Positions 48,622 to 56,907 of a stretch of DNA of 64,000 bases are shown here, in pieces; within the stretch, counting starts at the first letter, position 1, and the number at the start of each line of letters is the position of its first letter. A program made the position numbers and the translations under genes. A model generated the notes under the pieces. That model was given only the letters and a program-made list of their open reading frames with translations. It was not told the origin of the DNA and ran no database searches. This DNA comes from Gimibacter soli (GTDB taxonomy: Bacteria; Pseudomonadota; Alphaproteobacteria; Sphingomonadales; Kordiimonadaceae), in assembly GCF_028463845.1 (NCBI RefSeq), contig NZ_CP116805.1, positions 2,972,001-3,036,000 on the forward strand, in the 5' to 3' direction.

Positions 48622-49488
48622 TCAAAAAAACAGACCAAGAAGTGTCTTAACCATCAAAAGCCAGTCAGCTGAGAAAGCCACAAATATAAGCATCAAATAC
48701 AATAAATACAAAAAATAGTTTGGAACGTTTTCTTCTGTGTTTGTAAAAGATTGATACTTCTCTTTTCGGAATCCCTTTCCCAAAGAAATCCACTCTGCAG
48801 CATATATTTGAGCATCAAACTGACGCTCGATCTTATGGATCACCTTGAATTTACCCGCATTGAGTTTTCCGTAGTTTTCAATAAGACTTCTCCAAGACTT
48901 ACACATCAAAATTCCTATAAAAAATGGAAAAATTAGGAATATAGTACTCCCTTCATTCAAAATTCCTTCCTTTATCACAAACCCGGAACCAGAAATAAGG
49001 GCCCCAATAACAGTTATGAAGAATCCGTTTGTAATCTGTCTTCTACCAATAAGAGTCTCAGAGGACTCCACCATAATCCTATAGAGCTCCATAAGCTGCT
49101 GTTTATTTTCGTTGTCCACCACGAAACACTGATCAAATTCGCTTTGAAAGTCATATGCTGATTTCAGGGCCCCAAGCTTGCGGGAACCAATATCGTCGCG
49201 GGACAGTTCAACAACTGGCTTTCCAAGCTCTAACGCCTTTTCCAACTCCCACCGCGTGTTTTCCGACTCAGCACATGCCTCGGCATCGTAAATAATGACT
49301 ACCTCAGCAGAATCGATCAGGCTTTCAGCCTGAGCTTTCCATTTCTTGCCGTATGATCTTTTCAGGAAGCACGGCTGAACATGAATACCGTGAGATTGGC
49401 GAATAGATGCGAAGAACTTCGACGCTTCACCACGCATTGAGGTCCTATGTACCAAGAAGGCTTTCAATTCCTTATCGCTTACCTGCAA
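48622..49488 (-). CDS. TIR-like domain fused to RipA-like multi-spanning membrane domain (candidate defence effector)
   Basis: 288 residues. Residues about 8-97 look like a TIR fold: KAFLVHRTSM (first strand and loop), HGIHVQPCFLKRSYGKKWKA, SLIDSAEVVIIYDAEA and then AESENTRWELEKALELGKPVVEL; Glu81 of TRWELE is the candidate catalytic glutamate. Residues about 130-288 hold two hydrophobic segments (156-173 and 182-197) and a third at 258-279, with YRIMVESSETLIGRRQITNG and KLNAGKFKVIHKIE, which recall RipA-family octameric membrane proteins (from memory). The start is a TTG at 49488 without a strong ribosome site, overlapping the upstream TIR gene by 17 nt; an ATG at 49437 would cut off the first strand. 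The gene is A+T rich (30% G+C in 48661-48720). Function is inference. Confidence 0.7.
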   Translation of the reverse strand: MQVSDKELKAFLVHRTSMRGEASKFFASIRQSHGIHVQPCFLKRSYGKKWKAQAESLIDSAEVVIIYDAEACAESENTRWELEKALELGKPVVELSRDDIGSRKLGALKSAYDFQSEFDQCFVVDNENKQQLMELYRIMVESSETLIGRRQITNGFFITVIGALISGSGFVIKEGILNEGSTIFLIFPFFIGILMCKSWRSLIENYGKLNAGKFKVIHKIERQFDAQIYAAEWISLGKGFRKEKYQSFTNTEENVPNYFLYLLYLMLIFVAFSADWLLMVKTLLGLFF

Positions 49489-49861
49489 ATAGAGCTTTCA
49501 GATTGTCCCATGTCCAACGATAAAGCTTGTCATTGCTGGTCGCTGACTTCGGCTTGGTACACTTGCCGTCGCCATAAGCCGCTAGTAGGAAGTATGGCTT
49601 TCCAGCAGCCCGAGCAATTTCAAGTTCGGCCGACACTCCATCAGCAGTATGGGTCTTTCTGCCACAGAGAATGACGACCACATCGACATTTTCCATGCGT
49701 CTTCTAACCTTCTGCTCCCAATCCCCATCCAAATGGCTGCGAACTGAGTTATCTTTAAATTCGAATGGGCTTTCTAAATGCTTTGACTGCCCTACGAACA
49801 TAACTTTCGCGGGTTCGTCATTCTCGTAATCAAAACTCACAAATGCTCTTTGCTTGCCCAT
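49472..49861 (-). CDS. MTH538/DUF1863 TIR-like protein (ThsB-like)
   Basis: 129 residues from the ATG at 49861, which has GGGGG 6 nt upstream; an ATG at 49882 lacks such a site. It matches the MTH538 TIR-like family: RAFVSFDYENDEPAKVMFVG, the segment SPFEFKDNSVRSHLDGDWEQKV, RRRMENVDVVVILCGRKTHTADGVSAELEIA (positions 53-83) and KLYRWTWDNLKALF. Glu79 is the candidate NAD-cleaving residue. ThsB of Thoeris, which makes a cyclic-ADP-ribose-type signal, belongs to this family. First gene of a two-gene operon with the TIR-membrane protein. A TACAAT hexamer (49907-49912, minus) may be its -10. Confidence 0.82.
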   Translation of the reverse strand: MGKQRAFVSFDYENDEPAKVMFVGQSKHLESPFEFKDNSVRSHLDGDWEQKVRRRMENVDVVVILCGRKTHTADGVSAELEIARAAGKPYFLLAAYGDGKCTKPKSATSNDKLYRWTWDNLKALFAGKR

Positions 49862-50001
49862 GCCACCCCCTATCCGCGACACAAACTAATCCCAAGACAC
49901 ACATAGATTGTACAAGTCCCTCATAAGACGCAAGCAATGACTCGCAAGGAGGCCTTCACAACCGACAATAGGTTCCATTTCTGAAACAGCCCATACAAAG
50001 C

Positions 50002-51645
50002 CTAGTCCTGCTTCTCGAACACACCTCCGAAATAGTCCCCGGCGTTCCACTGCGGGGCCATGTCGCGGTTGGCGATTTCGTTGGCGATCAGCCAGTTGAC
50101 GCGGGCGAATTTGGCGGCGGCGTCAAAATGGATCGGCTGGTCCATCGTGTCCGACGGCTTGTGGTAGATATTCTTCATAAAGGTGTCGGTGAGCGCCGCA
50201 CTGTCGGCACCGTCCACGGCGGGGGATATCCCCACCTTCAGGGCCACCGCCGGTACGCCGCGCTGCACGAAGCGGAACTGGTCGCTGCGGGTGAAGCGGC
50301 CCTCGTTCGGCAACGGATCGGGACTAAGGGCCAGCCCCGCCTTGGCAACCGCGGCCTCGACAATCGGGCCGAGGTCCGACCGTTCACCACCGAGCGCATT
50401 CACATCGGCGAAATCGAACAGCAGTATCGGCATATCAAGGTTCACGTTCGCCACCATCTGGTAACCGGCGGGCGGGAAATGCGCCAGATAATCGGAGCCC
50501 TGCAGGCCTTCCTCCTCGGCAGTGACTGCCGCAAACAGCACGGACCGGCGCGGCCTCAAGCCGCTTTCCTTCCACACACGGGCAACCTCGAGAAGCGTCG
50601 AGATACCGGCGGCGTTGTCCAGCGCGCCGTTATAGACCTTGCGGCCCTCGCCTTCGTCTTCCTTCACGCCCTTATGGTCCAGATGCGCCGACATGACGAC
50701 GACCTCATGGGCGAGCTCGGGGTCTGAGCCTTCAAGGAGACCAAGCACGTTGGGGCTTGTCACCGGGTCCGATGCCTTGCTTTCCGCCTTGATGGCGAGA
50801 TGCAGGCCAAGGTCAACCGGCGCCACCTTGTCCGTGCCCGCGTCGACTGCGGCAAGGATCGGGTCAAGGTCCACACCGGCAGCCGCAAACAGGCGTTTCT
50901 GCATGGCAGGGGAAAGAAGCAGGCTCGGCAGGCCTTGCGCCTCGCCGCTGCCTTCGGGGCGGACCCAATCGAAGCTCGGGTCGTTGATGAATTCAAGATA
51001 GCGGTCATAGCCGAAGCGGGCATTCTCGGCGGGCGTGCGGATTGTCACCATCGCCACCGCGCCGCGCTTGGCCAGCTCCTTGCCCTTCACGGCGTTGGAG
51101 CGCTGGTAGGCGCGCACCTCGCTGTGGAAGCCCTTCGGCGCATCGGCGATCAGGACAACGATCTTGCCCTTCACATCCAGCCCTTCAAGGTCATCATGGC
51201 CAAGCGTCGGTGCATGCACGCCGAAGCCAGCAAACACCAGGTCACCCGCCACATCCACCTTCGGATGGGCCGAGCTGCCGCGCATCTGGTAATCGTCCGC
51301 GAAAGTAAGGGTCTCATTCTTGCCGTTGGCGGTGAGCGTGACAGACGTGTTTTCGCGCACCAGCGACGCCTTCACAAACGGCACCTGCTGGAAATAGCTG
51401 CCATCATCGCCCACCGGCTTCAGCCCGGCGCGGGCATAGGCTGCCGCCACATAGCGCGCGGCGAGCTCGTGCCCTTCGGACGCCACCTTGCGGCCTTCCA
51501 GCATGTCATCGGCCAGAAAGGCCATGTCGGCCTTGATGCGCCCGGCCTCGAACGCCGTTACCGCCGGCTCCTGCACCTTGGCGGTGCAGGCAGTAAGCGA
51601 GAGCATGCAGCCGGAAAGGGCCGCGATCAGGGTGTGTTTCTTCAT
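50002..51645 (-). CDS. M28-family zinc aminopeptidase lipoprotein (copy 2)
   Basis: 547 residues from the ATG at 51645. Signal peptide with lipobox LTAC (Cys about 20), so it is a lipoprotein. A PA-type insert (GDLVFAGFGVHAPTL) precedes the peptidase core. Zinc ligands are visible: His and Asp in MSAHLDHKG and NGALDNAAG, the catalytic Glu pair in TAEEEGLQG, Asp in VNLDMP and His in YHKPSD. It lies 16 bp downstream of a close paralogue of nearly equal length; the pair looks like a tandem duplication. Next to it, on the other side, is the TIR island. Confidence 0.92.
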   Translation of the reverse strand: MKKHTLIAALSGCMLSLTACTAKVQEPAVTAFEAGRIKADMAFLADDMLEGRKVASEGHELAARYVAAAYARAGLKPVGDDGSYFQQVPFVKASLVRENTSVTLTANGKNETLTFADDYQMRGSSAHPKVDVAGDLVFAGFGVHAPTLGHDDLEGLDVKGKIVVLIADAPKGFHSEVRAYQRSNAVKGKELAKRGAVAMVTIRTPAENARFGYDRYLEFINDPSFDWVRPEGSGEAQGLPSLLLSPAMQKRLFAAAGVDLDPILAAVDAGTDKVAPVDLGLHLAIKAESKASDPVTSPNVLGLLEGSDPELAHEVVVMSAHLDHKGVKEDEGEGRKVYNGALDNAAGISTLLEVARVWKESGLRPRRSVLFAAVTAEEEGLQGSDYLAHFPPAGYQMVANVNLDMPILLFDFADVNALGGERSDLGPIVEAAVAKAGLALSPDPLPNEGRFTRSDQFRFVQRGVPAVALKVGISPAVDGADSAALTDTFMKNIYHKPSDTMDQPIHFDAAAKFARVNWLIANEIANRDMAPQWNAGDYFGGVFEKQD

Positions 51646-51661
51646 CTCGTGTCCCCCGGCC

Positions 51662-53311
51662 TTATTTCGTGCCCGCAAAGGTCTGGCCGAAGAAGTCACC
51701 TTCGTTCCATTCCGGCTTTTCGTCGCGGTTGGCGATCTCGTTGAGGATCAGCCAGTTGACGCGGGCAAACTTGGCCGCCGTATCGAACCGGATCGGCAGG
51801 TCCATCTGGTCCTTCGGGGTATGGTAGGTGTTTTTAAGGAAGTCGACAAACACGTCCGCCCCCTTCACACCGTCCGCCGTGAGGCCGAAGCCGGTGGCGA
51901 GCATCACCGCAGGCACACCCTTCTGCACGAAGCGGTAATGGTCGCTCCGCGTGAAAATACCCTCATCCGGCATCGGATCGGGGCTGAGCGTGATATCAGC
52001 CTTGGCGAGTGCCGCAGCCGTGATCGGGCCAAGGGTCGAGCGGTCGGCCCCGAAGGCGATCAGGTCAGCGAAATCATAGAGGAGCACCGGCATATCGAGG
52101 TTCACGTTGGCCACAAGCTCGCCGACCGGCGGCGGGAAATGCGCCAGATATTCCGAGCCCAAAAGCCCTTCTTCCTCGGCCACCACTGCCGCGAAAAGGA
52201 TCGAGCGGCGCGGGCGGATGCCGTTTGACATATAGGCGCGGGCAACCTCCAGCATCGTGGCGATACCGGCGCTGTTATCGAGGGCGCCATTGTAGATATG
52301 GTCCTCGCCTTCGGCCCCTTCCTTCATACCTTCATGGTCAAGGTGGCCGGACAGCACCACAACCTCGTTCTTCAGCTTGGGGTCACTGCCTTCGATCAGC
52401 GCCAGCACATTGGGGCTGGAGACCGGATCAAGAAGCTTGCTCATGCGGACAAGATCGACGTGGGCATTGAGGGCACCGGTCGGCATGTCGTCCACACCTT
52501 CATCGGCAGCTTTCAGCACGGCGGCGATATCGATGCCGCTGTCCGCAAACATGCGGGTCGCGACGTCCGACGAGACAAGGGCGGAAACGACCGCGGTTTT
52601 CGCGTCCTCAGCGCTGCCGACCCAATCGAACGACTTTTCCATGAAGGCGCTTTTCAGCTTGTCGAACGTGCGGCGCTGTTCTTCCTGCGGGGTGCGAATG
52701 AAGATCACGCCGGTGGCGCCGCGCGCCTGCAGGTTCTTCCATTTGGACCGACCGGAGCCCAGATGGGCGCGGATCTCGCTGTTCAGGCCCTTGGGTGCGC
52801 CCGAGACAACAACAACGATTTTGCCATTGAGGTCCAGCCCGGCAAGGTCATCCCAGCCAGCCTCCGGCGAATAGACCCCGTAGCCCGCGAAAACGACATC
52901 ACCCGTGGCGGTCATCGAGGGCAGTTTCACTTCGCCAGCCATCAGGAAGTCGGTGCCAAAGGCGAGCTTCTCGGCCTTGCCGTTCATCGTCAGCGTCAGC
53001 GACGAGGCTTCGTCATCGATCATCGCGCTGCGGAACGGCACCTGCTGGAAATAGGTGCCGTCGGCGGCGGCGGGTTTCAGCCCGATCAGCTCGAACTGGG
53101 TTTTCACATAATAGGCCGCGAGCGCATAACCGCGCGTGCCGGTGCGGCGACCTTCCATCAGGTCGTCCGACAGGAAGGCCATATCGGCCTTGATACGATC
53201 CTGGCTGAAGAGGGGCTCATGGCTCGCCGTCTTCGCATTCCCCGTGGTGGCGCAGGCTGACAGGAGCATCGCTCCGCCCATCAGTGCCATCATTGCCATT
53301 TTTGTTTTCAT
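51662..53311 (-). CDS. M28-family zinc aminopeptidase lipoprotein (copy 1)
   Basis: 549 residues. Signal peptide ending in the lipobox LSAC (Cys about 20). The same architecture as the downstream copy: N-terminal RIKADMAFLSDDLMEGRRTG, PA-type insert (GDVVFAGYGVYSPEAGWDDL), and the zinc core LSGHLDHEG, NGALDNSAG, AEEEGLLGSE, VNLDMP and YHTPKDQ. Substrate peptides are unknown; the family cleaves N-terminal residues and acts outside the cytoplasm. First gene of the pair; 106 bp from the divergent-spaced DsbA-like gene on the same strand. Confidence 0.92.
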   Translation of the reverse strand: MKTKMAMMALMGGAMLLSACATTGNAKTASHEPLFSQDRIKADMAFLSDDLMEGRRTGTRGYALAAYYVKTQFELIGLKPAAADGTYFQQVPFRSAMIDDEASSLTLTMNGKAEKLAFGTDFLMAGEVKLPSMTATGDVVFAGYGVYSPEAGWDDLAGLDLNGKIVVVVSGAPKGLNSEIRAHLGSGRSKWKNLQARGATGVIFIRTPQEEQRRTFDKLKSAFMEKSFDWVGSAEDAKTAVVSALVSSDVATRMFADSGIDIAAVLKAADEGVDDMPTGALNAHVDLVRMSKLLDPVSSPNVLALIEGSDPKLKNEVVVLSGHLDHEGMKEGAEGEDHIYNGALDNSAGIATMLEVARAYMSNGIRPRRSILFAAVVAEEEGLLGSEYLAHFPPPVGELVANVNLDMPVLLYDFADLIAFGADRSTLGPITAAALAKADITLSPDPMPDEGIFTRSDHYRFVQKGVPAVMLATGFGLTADGVKGADVFVDFLKNTYHTPKDQMDLPIRFDTAAKFARVNWLILNEIANRDEKPEWNEGDFFGQTFAGTK

Positions 53312-53417
53312 TTTGCGGTTTCCCCCGTCTTCATTCTGAATAGATCATTGGCCGAAACGAAATATTGGACCGTAACGCGGCTGTGCGCCACGTCAATTGG
53401 CCAAAAGTTGCCTGAAA

Positions 53418-54698
53418 TCAGTCGTGCCGCAGGGCTTCGACAACGGCCCAGAGCCTGTCCTGCCCCCAAAGCGTGGTGCCGCCGACCCGGAAAGTGGGCA
53501 CACCCCAGCTGCCGGCATGCAGCATGTCCTGCCGGTTGCGCTCGGCTTTCGCCCGCCAGCCGGCATCGACCTCGATCCGCGCAAGCCGCGCGGGCAGGCC
53601 TGCAGCTTCAAGGATATAGGCCATGCCCTTCTCGGAATTGCCGTCCACGCCCTCAGCCCATACGGCTGTCATGAAGGAGCGGAAAAAGGCCATGTCACTG
53701 CCGTCATTCGGCAGCGACATGCCGATACCCAGTGCACGCTCGGCGGCTGCCCCTACGGGGTCGACAATCGCCCCGAACGGGATACCCAGAAGCCGCGCCT
53801 CGCGCGCCGCATCGAACACGATATAGCGCCGCTTGGCCGCCGGCACCGGCAGGCCGCGCATCACCATCGGCAGCACGGGCCGCAGGCGCAGGGAAACGCC
53901 AGCGGCTTCCACGAGCTTCGCCGCCTGCTCCATCGCGAGATAGCTGTAGGGGCTGCGCACCGAGAAGAAGAATTCGACCGTACGACCGGTGATCGAACGG
54001 TCGAGGTTCGATAGCGCATATTGCCACAGGCGGGTCAGCTCGAAATGGGTTTCCCCGTCACCGAGCCCCAGCGCGTTCAGGCGGCGTTCCAGATGATCCA
54101 GCCGGTCGAGGCCCGGATAGAATTCCCCGCCATAATGGATCGTTCCGCTTGCGTAATGTCCAAGCCAGCGGAGCAGCTTCTGGTTTTCCTCAAGCCGCTG
54201 CTCGCCCATGTCGGCACCAGCACAAAGCTTGCGGATCGCCGTCACATCCTGCCGCCAGACCGCCGCCCCCACCTCCTCGGCAAGCCCGAAGAAATCCGGA
54301 TGCGCCTCATTGGCGGCAAGGAAGCGGCTGGCCATGCCGATCGCCAGCCTGTCAGGCACCAAGGCCGTGTGCGGGAAGCCGAGGCCATAAAGCCGGGCGA
54401 GCCGCGCCGAATCGAGAATCGAATAGGCCTCGAATCGCGCCGGATCGGGATACATGGCAGCCGGCAGGCGTTCCACCACCCGCGGGCGGATCGTCACATC
54501 GAACCGCTCCTTCAGCTCGGGCAGCACCTGCACCATCAGCTGACTATAGGGATCATCCACGCGGTGGAAATAGGTCAGCTCATGGCCCTGACGGCGCACC
54601 CGGCGGGCGATTTCGGTGCCCATGCGCTGAAGATTGAGCCGCGCCTTGCTGGTGATCCAGCTCGCAGCCCCGGCCTTGACGAAACTCTCGAAACTCAT
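53418..54698 (-). CDS. Tandem DsbA-like thioredoxin-fold protein (2-hydroxychromene-2-carboxylate isomerase related)
   Basis: 426 residues carrying two DsbA/HCCA-isomerase-type domains. The N-terminal one is about 38-215 (YFHRVDDPYSQLMVQVLPEL; RVVERLPAAMYPDPARFEAY). The C-terminal one is about 235-420 (EFFFSVRSPYSYLAMEQA; RPVLPMVMRGLPVPAAKRRY; GSWGVPTFRVGGTTLWGQDRL). The CXXC of true oxidoreductases is absent: both domains start with (D/S)PYS, as in the glutathione-dependent isomerase HCCA. So the role is isomerase or glutathione-linked, not disulfide exchange. Its ATG overlaps the nfeD stop by 4 nt. Confidence 0.8.
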   Translation of the reverse strand: MSFESFVKAGAASWITSKARLNLQRMGTEIARRVRRQGHELTYFHRVDDPYSQLMVQVLPELKERFDVTIRPRVVERLPAAMYPDPARFEAYSILDSARLARLYGLGFPHTALVPDRLAIGMASRFLAANEAHPDFFGLAEEVGAAVWRQDVTAIRKLCAGADMGEQRLEENQKLLRWLGHYASGTIHYGGEFYPGLDRLDHLERRLNALGLGDGETHFELTRLWQYALSNLDRSITGRTVEFFFSVRSPYSYLAMEQAAKLVEAAGVSLRLRPVLPMVMRGLPVPAAKRRYIVFDAAREARLLGIPFGAIVDPVGAAAERALGIGMSLPNDGSDMAFFRSFMTAVWAEGVDGNSEKGMAYILEAAGLPARLARIEVDAGWRAKAERNRQDMLHAGSWGVPTFRVGGTTLWGQDRLWAVVEALRHD

Positions 54699-55222
54699 CG
54701 CGAGGCATCGCCTCCCGGCAGCTGGCTGCCGCTGCGATCATCAACCGTGTCGATGCCCGCCGTGTTTTCAAGCGGAGCAACGATCAGGACAATGCCATCA
54801 ACCGCCACCACGCGCACCGGTGTGCCGACAGCGGCATCCGGCCCTTCGGCAAGCCAGCGGCTGTCGCCCACCTGCACATGGCCGCGGCCGTTGGCGATGG
54901 CATCAACGACGACATAGACCTTGCCGACATGCCCCTGCCCCTTCCGGTTGACACTTGTCACGGTCGAGGACGTGTCGCGGCTGTAAATATAGCGGCTGGC
55001 AATATAGATGGAGGCACCGGCGAGGACTGCAAAGACAACGCCCTGCCCCTCAAGCCCGCTACCCGGCCAGATGAAGGCGAAGGCACCGGTGATGATGCCG
55101 GCGATGCCGATCCACAGGAGATATACGCCGGGCAGAACCATTTCCCCGGCAAGGAGCAGGAGCCCCGCGCCCCACCACAGCCAATGGGCGTTTGCCACAA
55201 GCCAGCCGCTTTCCAGTTCCAT
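54695..55222 (-). CDS. NfeD-family membrane protein
   Basis: 175 residues. Membrane helices at about 13-31 (HWLWWGAGLLLLAGEMVLPG), 34-52 and 60-76, followed by an NfeD OB-fold soluble domain (GKVYVVVDAIANGRGHVQVGDSRWLAEGP and VRVVAVDGIVLIVAPLE). NfeD proteins pair with SPFH-domain proteins, and here the SPFH gene is 25 bp upstream. The start is the ATG at 55222; the stop overlaps the DsbA-like gene (ATGA). The pair may organise membrane microdomains or membrane-protein quality control. Confidence 0.92.
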   Translation of the reverse strand: MELESGWLVANAHWLWWGAGLLLLAGEMVLPGVYLLWIGIAGIITGAFAFIWPGSGLEGQGVVFAVLAGASIYIASRYIYSRDTSSTVTSVNRKGQGHVGKVYVVVDAIANGRGHVQVGDSRWLAEGPDAAVGTPVRVVAVDGIVLIVAPLENTAGIDTVDDRSGSQLPGGDASR

Positions 55223-55247
55223 CGCTTATCCCCCTCGCTTTTTCTGC

Positions 55248-56213
55248 TTATGCGTTGCTGTCGGGTACGCTTGTCCGGGCGCCCTTATTGCGGGTCGGCT
55301 TGCCGGTCTCTTCAAGCAGTTCCTTGATGCCGCCGATGGCGCCGATCACGCTGGCTGCTTCCATCGGCATGAAGACGAGCTTTTCGTTCGGCGAACGGGC
55401 GAAGGATTCAAGCGCCGACACATATTTCTGGGCCACGAAGTAATTGATGGCCTGTGCATCGCCCTGCGCGATAGCGTCTGACACCATCTGGGTCGCCTTG
55501 GCCTCTGCCTCGGCTTCGCGTTCGCGGGCTTCTGCATCCTTGAAGGCAGCTTCGCGGCGGCCCTCGGCCTGCAGGATGGCAGCGCGCTTCTCGCCTTCAG
55601 CTTTCAGGATTTCAGCCTCGCGCTGGCCTTCGGCGGTCAATATCGCGGCACGCTTGTCGCGTTCGGCTTTCATCTGGCGCGCCATCGAATCAACGATATC
55701 GCGCGGCGGGGTGATGTCCTTGATCTCGATCCGGGTGATCTTCACCCCCCACGGGCGGGTGGCATCGTCCACCACGCTCATCAGGCGGCTGTTGATCTCG
55801 TCGCGTTTGGATAGAAGCTCGTCGAGGTCCAAGGACCCCATCACCGTCCGGATGTTGGTCATGGTGAGATTGAGGATAGCGAGCGTCATGTTCGAAACTT
55901 CGTAGGAGGCTTGTGCTGCATCCATCACCTGATAGAACACGACGCCGTCGGCCTCGACCATCGCATTGTCGCGGGTGATCACTTCCTGGCTGACAATATC
56001 CAGCACCTGTTCCATCACATTGACCTTGCGGCCAACCCGGTCGATGAGCGGGAAGATGAAGTGCAGGCCCGGCTGCAATGTCTCGGTATAGCGGCCAAGC
56101 CGTTCAACCGTATATTCGTAGCCCTGACGCACCGTCACGACGCCCGAAAAAACGAGAACGATGGCGAAAAAGCCCAGAAGAGCAACGATGATGCCCGGCA
56201 GTTCCAATTCCAT
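55248..56213 (-). CDS. SPFH/band-7 protein (stomatin/QmcA-like)
   Basis: 321 residues from the ATG at 56213, 8 nt after GGGGGAT. An N-terminal membrane anchor (IIVALLGFFAIVLVFSGVV) is followed by the SPFH domain (QGYEYTVERLGRYTETLQPGLHFIFPLIDRVG, about residues 27-58, and VEADGVVFYQVMDA). A long coiled coil rich in Ala/Glu/Lys (KAERDKRAAILTAEGQREAE) and a C-terminal hydrophobic part (MPMEAASVIGAIGGIKEL) follow. Such proteins form large oligomers on the membrane. Operon with nfeD; a terminator of the upstream prx gene precedes it. Confidence 0.93.
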   Translation of the reverse strand: MELELPGIIVALLGFFAIVLVFSGVVTVRQGYEYTVERLGRYTETLQPGLHFIFPLIDRVGRKVNVMEQVLDIVSQEVITRDNAMVEADGVVFYQVMDAAQASYEVSNMTLAILNLTMTNIRTVMGSLDLDELLSKRDEINSRLMSVVDDATRPWGVKITRIEIKDITPPRDIVDSMARQMKAERDKRAAILTAEGQREAEILKAEGEKRAAILQAEGRREAAFKDAEAREREAEAEAKATQMVSDAIAQGDAQAINYFVAQKYVSALESFARSPNEKLVFMPMEAASVIGAIGGIKELLEETGKPTRNKGARTSVPDSNA

Positions 56214-56287
56214 GCGACTATCCCCCGATTTTGCCCGATAGGCTGACTGTGCCCTCTCCCCTTTGGGGATGCAAGGCTCATGAAAAA

Positions 56288-56305
56288 GGGCGGCCAAAGC
56301 CGCCC
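56288..56305 (-). terminator. Terminator of the peroxiredoxin gene
   Basis: 7-bp stem GGGCGGC / GCCGCCC with a CAAA loop; on the minus strand TTTTT follows. It begins 26 nt after the peroxiredoxin stop codon. Confidence 0.88.
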
Positions 56306-56330
56306 GTTTCCAACTGGATTATGGGATGGA

Positions 56331-56813
56331 TCAGAGCTGGCCGAGCATATGGTCGGCGCTCGAAACCTGGAAGGCACCTGGCTCTTCCACATTGAGCGCG
56401 GTGACCTTGCCGTTATCGACAATCATCGAGAAACGCTTGGAGCGCTTGCCCATACCGAAGCCGGTGCCGTCCATTTCAAGGCCGAGCGCGCGGGCGAAGT
56501 CGCCGTTGCCGTCAGCCAGCATCGTGACCTTGCCGTCTGCCGTGTTGGCCTTGCCCCATGCATTCATCACGAACACGTCGTTCACGGCCACGCAGGCGAT
56601 TTCGTCAACGCCTTTGGCTTTGATGTCAGCGGCTTTGTCGATGAAGCCCGGCAGATGCTTGGCCGAGCAGGTCGGCGTGAAGGCGCCGGGCACGGAGAAG
56701 AGCGCGACCTTGCGGCCCTTGAAGAACTCTTCGGTCATCACCGGGCCGGGGCCATCGGCGGTCATGGTGGTGAGCTTGACAGCGGGAATGGTATCGCCAA
56801 CGGCAATGGTCAT
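56331..56813 (-). CDS. Peroxiredoxin, Prx5 type
   Basis: Reduces peroxides with a single or two cysteines. 160 residues from the ATG at 56813 (AAGGAGAG 5 nt upstream). The peroxidatic Cys is in SVPGAFTPTCSAKHLPGF (about residue 48), the typical Prx5 motif; other blocks are AVNDVFVMNAWGKA and RSKRFSMIVDNGKVTALNVE. The reducing partner is likely glutaredoxin or thioredoxin. Monocistronic with its own terminator; located between the SPFH gene and a DsbD-N-like gene. Confidence 0.95.
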   Translation of the reverse strand: MTIAVGDTIPAVKLTTMTADGPGPVMTEEFFKGRKVALFSVPGAFTPTCSAKHLPGFIDKAADIKAKGVDEIACVAVNDVFVMNAWGKANTADGKVTMLADGNGDFARALGLEMDGTGFGMGKRSKRFSMIVDNGKVTALNVEEPGAFQVSSADHMLGQL

Positions 56814-56907
56814 GATGTCTCTCCTTGACTGACCTGAATGTTCGGACTGCGAGACTAACCCTTTCGGGAAATTTGGCAATCGCTATCCGGGCGTCGCCGG
56901 TATGCGA

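Noticed and set aside
48590-49990. Direct repeats or an integrase that would mark the TIR island as a mobile element.
   Set aside because: None was found; only weak similarity (ATAAAGCC / ATACAAAGCC) lies at the ends.
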